A stretch of 40,077 bases of DNA from Deltaproteobacteria bacterium (lineage in GTDB: Bacteria > Desulfobacterota > Syntrophia > Syntrophales > Smithellaceae). The notes beneath the pieces are model-generated. The model did not search any database and was not told the origin of the DNA. It saw nothing but the letters and a program-made list of their open reading frames with translations. Shown here in pieces: positions 33,128-40,077 of this stretch. Made by a program: the position numbers and the translations under genes. Where the stretch lies: contig JANYAY010000038.1 in the NCBI GenBank assembly GCA_025361065.1, positions 1-40,077 on the forward strand, written 5' to 3'. The number at the start of each line of letters is the position of its first letter. Position 1 is the first letter of the stretch.

Positions 33128-33967
33128 TTATGATCCCAGCAGTATTCCGGTTGTGAGAATGTCTTCGTGTTTATAATCTTTCCGTGGCACCAGCGTGCGC
33201 GCCCCGCCCCGGCAGGTGGAGGTGCACAGGCCGCAGCCCAGGCATTTATCATAGGCGACCATGCTTTTCCCCTGCTGTGCACTACAGGCTTTCAGCACAC
33301 AGCGCTTCAGGCAGTTGCCACATTCCTCAATGCCCAGGCATTTGTGCTCATCGTGGGCTACAATCTCCGGCCCGGCGCCGAACTCTTCTGTGCGGCCGGC
33401 CATGTAAGCCCGGTAGGGCACGCAGATCTGATCGTCGCAGTTGCATATCACGAACGTCCATTTCCCGGACCCGTTGCAGTAAAGCACATTGTGCAGCAGA
33501 CCCGCCGTGTGGAACTCCCGCACCATATTCTTGGCCTGTTCGGCCGTGGGGATGGGCTCGAAGATGTTCTTTACGCCGGTATGTTGCATAGTCGTATACA
33601 TCTCCGCCGTATAGAGCAGCGCCATATCCTTTTTGCGGGGCTCCCGGGTTTTGTTCAAAGAGGTCTGGCACACACAGTCGGTTACGGCTATGCGCGCAGC
33701 CCCTTTCGGGCCGGCAAGCGCATAGATGTGATCAATAAAGCGGCACACCGCAGCGGTGGACAGGATCACTCCGCTGGGCAGCGCTTTGGGCTTGCTCATC
33801 TTGATCAGTTGCGCCCGGCGCTTTTCGGTTTGCAGCATGAAATCGGTGAACCGGAGAATCCAGGGCTCGGAGAAGCCATACAACCACTGCATTATGACTT
33901 GCATCCTGCCTACTTTGGTAGCGCCTGCGCCGTTCAATCCCAATCGATCATCGTGATGTTCTTTCAT
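33128..33967 (-). CDS. 4Fe-4S ferredoxin-domain protein
   Basis: A 279-residue protein. The N-terminal two thirds is a conserved-looking domain with scattered Cys (TDCVCQTSLN, VICNCDDQIC), possibly binding another metal or cluster. The C-terminal part holds ferredoxin-type clusters: CLGIEECGNCLKRCVLKAC and CLGCGLCTSTC. The second lacks the standard trailing C-P, so cluster type is uncertain. Likely an electron-transfer protein or reductase subunit. The ATG 33967 context is AGGATTGAAAT. A flavodoxin 5' remnant lies just upstream, suggesting former partnership with a flavodoxin. The antisense frame is long but GC-driven. Confidence 0.78.
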   Translation of the reverse strand: MKEHHDDRLGLNGAGATKVGRMQVIMQWLYGFSEPWILRFTDFMLQTEKRRAQLIKMSKPKALPSGVILSTAAVCRFIDHIYALAGPKGAARIAVTDCVCQTSLNKTREPRKKDMALLYTAEMYTTMQHTGVKNIFEPIPTAEQAKNMVREFHTAGLLHNVLYCNGSGKWTFVICNCDDQICVPYRAYMAGRTEEFGAGPEIVAHDEHKCLGIEECGNCLKRCVLKACSAQQGKSMVAYDKCLGCGLCTSTCRGGARTLVPRKDYKHEDILTTGILLGS

Positions 33968-34034
33968 ATTTCAATCCTCATAAAAGCCTTTTCCTCTCCT
34001 CACTTTGGCACTATTTTTTGCCTGAAGCGGTCCT

Positions 34035-34061
34035 GGAATAGATGATCAATATTTTTGTCAT
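34035..34061 (-). pseudogene. Flavodoxin gene remnant (5' end only)
   Basis: The minus strand from 34061 reads MTKILIIYS, matching the flavodoxin at 29248 (MTKILIIYHS), then degenerates and stops after about 16 codons. The adjoining leader (34062-34192) is also shared with the leader at 29249-29380. It sits directly upstream of the ferredoxin-like gene. Confidence 0.7.
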
Positions 34062-34531
34062 ATAATTACAGGAATTTTATTACCGAATGCCTGTTCCTAA
34101 AAATCTTTTCCTAGTGACAATGTATTAAAAAGATGCCCGAATATACTCTCAATTTACCTTGTGTGCAATATTCTTTCGTCAGCCGTCAAATAAGGACCAA
34201 AGGCAAAACACAGACTGCGCAGACCGGCGAAGGAGACTGTGTTACAATAGCAGATAAAATCATCAACCCCGTTATGCCGGTGATAGATGTAATATCGGTT
34301 GCCGTGTGCCTGCAACTTTGACCTTGATCCTTTGGCCTTTGTTCTTTCCCCTTGATCGCCGGCGGCTGCCGCCTGTGATGCCATATCCCCGGAATTTCGC
34401 ATTGCTGTTTCCCGAATAAAATAATCATAATTACAAATTTGGATCAATAATTGCAATCTATAGGCCGGAGAGGCAAATTTAGATAGCTATTGGAACAATT
34501 TTGTTATATTAAAAGAAAGGTTGCTGGATCG
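34062..34531. other. Intergenic region ahead of the NifA-like gene
   Basis: Contains the duplicated flavodoxin leader (to 34192), a truncated family B left end (34223-34320; ACCGGCGAAGGAGACTGTGT then ACAAT) and a short heptamer tract CCTTGATCCTTTGGCC (34317-34345). The last 130 bases are AT-rich; no convincing promoter was identified. Confidence 0.55.
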
Positions 34532-36124
34532 ATGAAGAAAGCAATGAAAGACATTTCTACCGGGGAAGGGTACGAAGCTTTGAGTATCCATAGTTATGAA
34601 GAACTGGCCGTTTTGCATTCGATTGCGAAAATTTTGGCCCAACCTGAGGATCTGCGTGATCAGTTGGATAAGGTGCTGCAGGAAATGAGCAGGCACCTGG
34701 GCATGCAGCGCGGCATGATTTCGCTTTTGGATCGTGAAAAAAAGGAAGCCTGGCTGGATATTGCCCATGACATAAATATTGAAGGAATGGACGTTATTTA
34801 TAAACCGGGTGAAGGCATTACCGGTAAGGTAGCCGCAACAGGCCGTCCGATGGCGATTGCCAACCTGGGCCAGGCCACGCATTTTTTAGATCGCACCGGA
34901 GCCCGGAAACATTTAAACAGGTCGGAGCTTGCTTTTCTTTGTGTTCCTATTATTTACGATGACGGCGTCGTCGGAGTTTTATCAGCCGATAAAGTTGCCC
35001 GGGACGTAGAAGACCTGGACAAAGAACTGGCGATGCTTTCCTCTGTGGCTGAACTTATGGCCAAGGCCGTGCATATTCGAGCCCTGGAGGAAGAAAACAG
35101 GCGGCTGCGAAAAATTGTCGGCTCTACCCGCGCACCGTCGCTGGATATTATCGGCCATTCCAAACCAATGCAGGAAGTATTCGGTTTAGTCGCACAGGTG
35201 GCCGATTCCAATACCACCGTTTTAATTACCGGACAGACGGGAACTGGTAAGGAGCTGATTGCACAGGCAATTCATATGAATAGCCAGCGGCGTAATGGTC
35301 CGTTGGTCCAGGTAAACTGCGCGGCAATTCCCGATACGCTCATTGAGAGCGAGCTCTTTGGCCATGAAAAAGGTGCTTTCACCGGAGCGCTGCAGCAGCG
35401 CCGTGGCCGTTTCGAGGAAGCCAATGGCGGCACTATCTTTTTGGATGAAGTGGGTGAACTCTCGGCTGCCGCCCAGGTAAAACTATTGCGTGTTTTACAG
35501 GAAAAGAAATTCCAGCCGCTGGGTTCTTCGAGGGTAATTAAGGTAAATGTGCGTATTATTGCGGCAACCAACAGAAATTTAGAACAGGACATCCTGGCGG
35601 AACGTTTTCGTGCCGATTTGTTTTACCGCTTGAATGTTTTTCCTATCTATTTGCCCGCTCTGCGCGAACGGGGCAGCGATATCATTTTGCTGGCTGACTA
35701 TTTCATTCTTAAATACAGTAAAGAAATGGGTAAAAATGTTAAAAAGATATCCACGGCGGCAGTCGAGGCGTTTTTGTCTCATAAATGGCCGGGCAATGTC
35801 CGGGAACTGGAGAACTGCATAGAGCGCGCCGTATTGATGTCCAATAGTGACACAATCGAATGCTCACATTTGCCACCCTCACTGCAGGCCAAGGAAAAAG
35901 AATTAGACCATAAGGAGCCCAGTAAGCTGTCTTATGTGGTCGAAGCACAGGAGCGGACTTTGATTCTTGATGCCCTGGAAGAAACCGGTGGTAATCAAAC
36001 GAAAGCTGCAAAAATTCTGGGAACAACCAAGCGGATTATTCAGTACAAAATTTCCAAGCTGGAAATTAACCCGAAGATATTTCGTAAAAAAAACAAGGGC
36101 TCTGATGAAGCTGCCCGGCCGTAA
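34532..36124 (+). CDS. Sigma-54-dependent NifA-like transcriptional regulator
   Basis: Activates sigma-54 promoters. An N-terminal GAF sensor (about residues 20-180) is followed by the AAA+ domain: Walker A GQTGTGKE (about 234), sigma-54-contacting GAFTGA (about 281), Walker [13 protein letters not shown] and [14 protein letters not shown]. The C-terminal Fis-type helix-turn-helix is [21 protein letters not shown], where the QYKI ending is NifA-like. The ligand of the GAF domain is unknown. ATG 34532 is preferred; a TTG at 34490 would add 14 unconserved residues. It converges on the PPDK-N gene with only nine bases between stops. Confidence 0.9.
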   Translation: MKKAMKDISTGEGYEALSIHSYEELAVLHSIAKILAQPEDLRDQLDKVLQEMSRHLGMQRGMISLLDREKKEAWLDIAHDINIEGMDVIYKPGEGITGKVAATGRPMAIANLGQATHFLDRTGARKHLNRSELAFLCVPIIYDDGVVGVLSADKVARDVEDLDKELAMLSSVAELMAKAVHIRALEEENRRLRKIVGSTRAPSLDIIGHSKPMQEVFGLVAQVADSNTTVLITGQTGTGKELIAQAIHMNSQRRNGPLVQVNCAAIPDTLIESELFGHEKGAFTGALQQRRGRFEEANGGTIFLDEVGELSAAAQVKLLRVLQEKKFQPLGSSRVIKVNVRIIAATNRNLEQDILAERFRADLFYRLNVFPIYLPALRERGSDIILLADYFILKYSKEMGKNVKKISTAAVEAFLSHKWPGNVRELENCIERAVLMSNSDTIECSHLPPSLQAKEKELDHKEPSKLSYVVEAQERTLILDALEETGGNQTKAAKILGTTKRIIQYKISKLEINPKIFRKKNKGSDEAARP

Positions 36125-36133
36125 GAACACCTG

Positions 36134-38722
36134 TTAAGACTGAGCAAAACAAATCACCTTCCGGCTCACAATATCCGCAGCCAGCAGCACTTCTTTAATC
36201 TGAACATTGCAGACCCGGATGACGTCCGCATACTTTTTATCCTCCGGGACCAGATCCTGCAGAATGTTTGGTTGTTTTTCCAGCCATAATTTATTGAAAA
36301 TTACATTTTCTTTATCCGGATATACGGCCATATAGAAAATATCCATTTCCACCAGATCCTGGAAAAAATGTGTACCGAAGGACAGGTCGGGAATTAAACT
36401 GCCTTCCGTATTCGCGATTTCGGCAATGGCTACAATATTGTTGATTTCCGAGAATGTCACCGGCACTCCCATTGCGGGGGTAGTCGTACCCCAGCGACCT
36501 GGTCCGAGAAGAATCGTCGGCATTTCATCGGGCGAATTTATCGTCTTATTTATTTTTCCTATCACCCTGGCAATATTGTATTTTTCCGCCGGCGGCAATT
36601 TTGCATAGCCGCGAGGGTCAACATAAATAATTTGCGCAATATTCCGGTAAACACTGCCTCCCATGAAGTTGCCTTCCTGCCGCAGCAATACTTTTCTTTC
36701 GTCAACCAGGCTGGGAATTTCCACACGGATATAGTGGCCCTTCGTTTGAAAAGGCCGGCATTGCAGGAGATTTATTGCAATTTTTCCTTCGGCATTAAAG
36801 TTGGCCGCAAATTCAATATCCACCGGATAATCATATATCTCTTCCAATCTTTTCAGCATCCGGGACATCAGATCAGAAAATTCCGTGGAGGAAAGGAGCT
36901 CGTCGAAGGTAAGGATCCATATTTCTTCCGGCTTGCCCAAAGCTTTCATCTGTTCACGAGCCGCAATATCGGGACTGCCGATCAGGTTTAAATGTTCTAT
37001 CAAATCATCCTTTATCAACTCGGCGACCGGCAAAGATTGAAAACAATTTTCCTCCAAATTTATAACATCGATGCCATGTTGGGAAAAACGCCCGGCATCT
37101 TCGGGCTTTGCGTAAGGCTTGACCAATGGTGCGTCCAGAGCAACGATACGGGGATAATCATTTTCGACACGGTTTACGGCCCTGGTGCCCAATCCCAGGA
37201 CAAGCCGCAGCATTCCGGCTTGAGGATCCATCCTCTTTTGCCAGACAAAAGGGTTATAAGACAAACCGACTCCGGCTAATTCCGGGAAGAAATAAGATTT
37301 TCGGTACGAACCCGAAACACGTTGCACCAGCAGGGCCATCTGCTCGTCTTGCTGATCCAAACCTTTCTGCAAACGATAGGTGAGGGCATCAATATTCATT
37401 GTGCTGGCATAGATTTTCCTCACAACATCTGCAAATTTCTCAAAACGCTCTTCCGGCGTTCCCTGGTTGGCGCAAAAATAACTTTCGTATTTCCCGGCAA
37501 AAGCATTACCGAAAGCATCTTCCAGGAGACTGCTGGAACGCACTATAATGGGTGCCTGCCCGTAATATTCCAGCATCAATTGAAAACGTTCCCGTATTTC
37601 TTTGGAGAAAACACCCTTCAGCATTTTGTTTTTCAATTCCACGGCGCTCTCAAAATAGCCTTCTTTGGTTTTGTGGGACATGAGGGCTTTCCACAAATCG
37701 TTTTGCACCAGATAGGAATAAAAAACATCGGAACCGATATAAAACGAATCATGGAATTCCAGATGCTCCGACCATTTTACGGAGGTGTCACTTCGCAATA
37801 TATTGCGTGCCAGCAGCATCCCGGAAGATTTGCCGCCAATAAATCCTGTTCCAATAAGCCGTTCTTTAATGTCAATCAGATCCTGCAGGGTGAAATATTT
37901 TTTTACCAGGGCAAGCATTCTGGTTTCCCTGCCGATAAGCAGTTGGGAAAGCTGCTCTATCATTGCACAATTTTCCTCGGAGTTGGCCTTGCCCTCCAGC
38001 AGTTCATGCGCTCGGATGAACAGACGGTCCCAATGATCGAGATTTCTTTCGGCATTGGTCGAACTTACCGGAGCTAGACGGTAAAACAAATTTGCGGCGT
38101 CGCTACTATTGGTAATCGGGATTAATTCATCTTTTTCCATAATGTGGGGAAGAAACATCGCCGGTGAATAGCGCTGCCAGGCTTTGAGAGGGTGGACACA
38201 AATTTTCCCCTGATAGTTGTAAATATCCAACAGCACCTGAGTGGTTTCTCTGATCCGGGCGATTGTCTCATAAGAATGATGTCTGCGGAGGATGGAAAAG
38301 TAAGCAACTGTATTTAATTCGAAAAGAAAGGGGCAGGTAATCAAAAAAAAGTTGCCGATCATCCAGTCTGTCGCCCAGGACAGCAGAAGATCGGACAGGC
38401 AGTCGAATACATAAAAAACACTCCGGCCTTCTTTCCGGATAATTTTATGAATCTGGGTGGAAAAAGATTCAAAACCGCTGTCGGCGTTGAGTTTGTAAAC
38501 AGCAACTTTCCCCGCTGATTCTATAAGCGGGGGATGCTGGGCAAAGCGTATATAGACAATGCGCTGACCTTTTGCTAATGCGGTTTTAATGAAAGGATGG
38601 ACGAATATTTTGTAGTCGGTAATATTGTCAACTTGAAAAACAACGTTATCGCCCATTTGCAGGTAATTAAGAGTATCGTCTAACCCTTTAATTCCTGTAC
38701 TGACGCAGGATATGGGGATCAT
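36134..38722 (-). CDS. PEP/pyruvate-binding (PPDK N-terminal) protein with KaiC-like N-terminus
   Basis: An 862-residue protein. Residues 1-200 resemble a KaiC/RecA-like domain (CVSTGIKGLDDTLNYLQMGD) that lacks a Walker A loop. A linker is followed by an ATP-grasp-like PPDK N-terminal domain: GTGFIGGKSSGMLLARNIL (about 300), APIIVRSSSLLEDAFGNAFAGKYES and GLGTRAVNRVENDYPRIVALD. The phosphohistidine domain and the C-terminal PEP barrel of true PEP synthase/PPDK are absent, so full PEP chemistry is not possible by this chain alone. The role is unknown, perhaps ATP-dependent phosphotransfer or sensing. ATG 38722 is supported by GAAGGTGG upstream. Long length, no signal peptide; cytoplasmic. Confidence 0.8.
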   Translation of the reverse strand: MIPISCVSTGIKGLDDTLNYLQMGDNVVFQVDNITDYKIFVHPFIKTALAKGQRIVYIRFAQHPPLIESAGKVAVYKLNADSGFESFSTQIHKIIRKEGRSVFYVFDCLSDLLLSWATDWMIGNFFLITCPFLFELNTVAYFSILRRHHSYETIARIRETTQVLLDIYNYQGKICVHPLKAWQRYSPAMFLPHIMEKDELIPITNSSDAANLFYRLAPVSSTNAERNLDHWDRLFIRAHELLEGKANSEENCAMIEQLSQLLIGRETRMLALVKKYFTLQDLIDIKERLIGTGFIGGKSSGMLLARNILRSDTSVKWSEHLEFHDSFYIGSDVFYSYLVQNDLWKALMSHKTKEGYFESAVELKNKMLKGVFSKEIRERFQLMLEYYGQAPIIVRSSSLLEDAFGNAFAGKYESYFCANQGTPEERFEKFADVVRKIYASTMNIDALTYRLQKGLDQQDEQMALLVQRVSGSYRKSYFFPELAGVGLSYNPFVWQKRMDPQAGMLRLVLGLGTRAVNRVENDYPRIVALDAPLVKPYAKPEDAGRFSQHGIDVINLEENCFQSLPVAELIKDDLIEHLNLIGSPDIAAREQMKALGKPEEIWILTFDELLSSTEFSDLMSRMLKRLEEIYDYPVDIEFAANFNAEGKIAINLLQCRPFQTKGHYIRVEIPSLVDERKVLLRQEGNFMGGSVYRNIAQIIYVDPRGYAKLPPAEKYNIARVIGKINKTINSPDEMPTILLGPGRWGTTTPAMGVPVTFSEINNIVAIAEIANTEGSLIPDLSFGTHFFQDLVEMDIFYMAVYPDKENVIFNKLWLEKQPNILQDLVPEDKKYADVIRVCNVQIKEVLLAADIVSRKVICFAQS

Positions 38723-39190
38723 AAAACCACCTTCAATATTCGTTTCACCGCACACCCCTACTCCAATTTGACCATAATTGGCGGGAATCTAGTGTGGTGC
38801 GTCAGAAATACCTTTCTGTCATTCCGGGCTTGGAAACTGTGTCGTAACAGCAAAAGGGCTATCAATAGTGTCATGCCGATGAAAATCGGCATCCAGACGT
38901 CGTCCCGACGAAAGTCGGGAACCAGCTATAATGATAATACTGGATTCCCGCCTTCTTACCCTGAAGGGCACAAGCGGGAATGACAAAATTCTGGTCTTAC
39001 GTAGTTCTGCACAGTTTTCTTTATGTAAAGAAGCATTAAACGCATTACACTAGCCCCGGATAATTTAGATTCTATAACAAATTATCTTCCTTCGTCTACC
39101 TTTATTGATATCAAGGTAAGCAGGCCTTTATTTTCCTGATAAGATACTTTGTTTATCCTGCCCAATGGGGCGCCGTTCATATCGTACCCG
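38723..39190. other. Intergenic region with family B copy and a short minus-strand frame
   Basis: Apart from the family B copy at 38833, positions 39082-39190 contain a minus-strand reading frame of about 35 codons ending IKVDEGR, with protein-like composition, right after the immunophilin gene and out of frame with it. It lacks a convincing ribosome site. It could be the tail of a decayed gene; otherwise nothing recognised. Confidence 0.35.
38833..38990. repeat. Family B element, partial copy
   Basis: Left end GAAACTGTGTCGTAACAG, then GTCATGCCGATG ... ATCGGCATCCAG, a GTCCCGACGAAAGTCGGGA hairpin not in the other copies, and AATACTGGATTCCCGCC ... GGCACAAGCGGGAATGAC. The right terminal repeat is absent. 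Confidence 0.7.
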
Positions 39191-40077
39191 TCAGAAATCC
39201 AGCAGTTCGACTTCAAAAACCAGCAGCGAATTGGGCGGAATCGGTCCGATGCGCATCTCGCCGTAACCCAGATGCGGGGGGATGATGAGGATACGTTTCT
39301 CTCCCTTTTTCATGGACAGAAACGCCTCATCCCAGCCCTTGATCACCCGGCCGACCCCGACGGGAAACTGCAAAGGTTTTCCACGATCCAGGGAGCTGTC
39401 AAATTTTTTCCCATTGAGCAAGCGGCCCGAATAATGAACGCTGACGGTTGTTCCGGGCTGTGGTGTTTTGTCGCCCGCGCCTTCCACCAAAACAACATAC
39501 ATCAAACCGGAAGGAAGACTAATGGCCTGGGGATATTTTTCTTTGATCAGGGCCAGGTCCCGGGAATTTATTTTTTTCCTCCCTTGTGCCTTGTCTTGTA
39601 AAAGCTGGGCAAGCAGTGCGTTAAAAGAAGCTTGATCGGCCTTGAAGGCCTGGGCTTTGTCGCCGATGCGGATGATTTCTATCGTTTTAATGATATCGCC
39701 TGCCCCAATGGCATTGACGACGGCCTGACCTTCGACAGTGCGACCAAAGACCGTATGCTTTCCGTCCAGCCAGGGGGTTTTTGTATGGGTAATAAAGAAT
39801 TGGCTCCCGTTGGTGTCCGGACCGGCATTGGCCATAGATAACACGCCGGGGCCATCATGGGTAAGTGTGTCATCAATCTCGTCGGGGAATTTATAGCCGG
39901 GCCCGCCGCTCCCGTTTCCCAGCGGATCACCCCCTTGAATCATGAAATCGGCAAGGACACGATGGAAGGTCAGTCCGTCATAAAAGCGAACACCTTGGCC
40001 GCGGTTTGATTCCTTTGCTCCCTCGGCCAGACCAACAAAGTTTGCCACCGTAAGGGGTGTTTTTGCAAATTCCAGCG
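39191..40077 (-). CDS. Cyclophilin-FKBP fusion peptidyl-prolyl isomerase (5' end beyond window)
   Basis: A dual immunophilin catalysing Xaa-Pro isomerisation. The cyclophilin domain is [40 protein letters not shown]; after a linker of about 60 charged residues comes a FKBP domain, [18 protein letters not shown] ... [18 protein letters not shown] ... [10 protein letters not shown]. The frame stays open to the window end, reading [19 protein letters not shown], so GTG 40048 is not the start and the true N-terminus lies outside. No signal peptide is visible in what remains. Fusions of the two PPIase families in one chain are uncommon. Confidence 0.9.
   Translation of the reverse strand, partial: LEFAKTPLTVANFVGLAEGAKESNRGQGVRFYDGLTFHRVLADFMIQGGDPLGNGSGGPGYKFPDEIDDTLTHDGPGVLSMANAGPDTNGSQFFITHTKTPWLDGKHTVFGRTVEGQAVVNAIGAGDIIKTIEIIRIGDKAQAFKADQASFNALLAQLLQDKAQGRKKINSRDLALIKEKYPQAISLPSGLMYVVLVEGAGDKTPQPGTTVSVHYSGRLLNGKKFDSSLDRGKPLQFPVGVGRVIKGWDEAFLSMKKGEKRILIIPPHLGYGEMRIGPIPPNSLLVFEVELLDF

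Noticed and set aside
34006-34024. Possible sigma-54 promoter (TTGGCAC then TTTTTTGCC)
   Set aside because: The GG and GC doublets are 11 bases apart rather than 10, and no gene start lies at a suitable distance downstream.
33167-34045. 292-codon plus-strand frame opposite the ferredoxin-like gene
   Set aside because: The composition is His/Gly/Ala-rich antisense reading of a GC-biased gene, with no domain and no ribosome site; the minus strand has clear Cys cluster motifs.
37322-38077. 251-codon plus-strand frame
   Set aside because: Antisense shadow of the PPDK-N protein; no recognisable motif and it contradicts the conserved minus-strand frame.
1-40077. tRNA, rRNA, CRISPR array, IS transposase or prophage genes
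   Set aside because: No T-loop-like tRNA signatures, regular spacer arrays, transposase motifs or phage proteins were seen on either strand; the repeats found are short and non-coding.

Overview
This 40 kb window looks like ordinary chromosome from an anaerobic deltaproteobacterium-type organism (Desulfobacterota, perhaps Syntrophales-like). That is an inference from gene content: citramalate synthase, PdxST vitamin B6 synthesis, a NifA-like sigma-54 regulator, a PPDK-N/KaiC-like protein, ferredoxin and flavodoxin genes, and CheX. Intergenic DNA is crowded with small palindromic repeats. I saw no rRNA, tRNA, CRISPR array, transposase or phage gene.

Left part (1-13.3 kb): a membrane-anchored gamma-glutamyltranspeptidase homologue. 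Then a plus-strand run of cimA, a YciO/Sua5-family gene, RNase E/G and a cupin. Then a minus-strand block: GNAT acetyltransferase, CheX-like protein, pdxS-pdxT, hisH-hisF and a YhcC-type radical SAM gene. The cimA leader encodes a previously unlisted 26-residue peptide with nine isoleucine codons, followed by a strong intrinsic terminator and a possible antiterminator. This is the layout of an isoleucine attenuator on an isoleucine-pathway gene.

Middle (13.5-25.4 kb): mnmG, a Phd/RelE-type toxin-antitoxin pair, small proteins (one unknown, one amphi-Trp), a DUF4160/DUF2442 pair with two apparent one-base deletions in A runs, an RluA-type pseudouridine synthase, a SET-domain protein, a membrane diguanylate cyclase, and a minus-strand group of M24 peptidase, glycerate 2-kinase and C69 peptidase.

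Right part (25.5-40 kb): YheU, an unlisted 56-residue membrane protein, a lipoprotein hydrolase, Tag glycosylase, enoyl-CoA hydratase and flavodoxin. Then comes a compact transcription unit with promoter, 31-codon ORF and terminator, lying ahead of a dapA-type gene. After it are a lipoprotein FAD oxidoreductase, a ferredoxin-like protein, a NifA-like regulator converging on an 862-residue PPDK-N protein, and a cyclophilin-FKBP fusion cut by the window edge.

Three dispersed element families dominate the gaps. Family A is about 100 bp and palindromic, with two module types whose arms change together. Family B is MITE-like, with 26-bp terminal inverted repeats. Family C carries ends built on GCATTC, and one copy has been split by a family B element. 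Remnants of the flavodoxin and ferredoxin genes between 31 and 34 kb point to past local duplication and loss.
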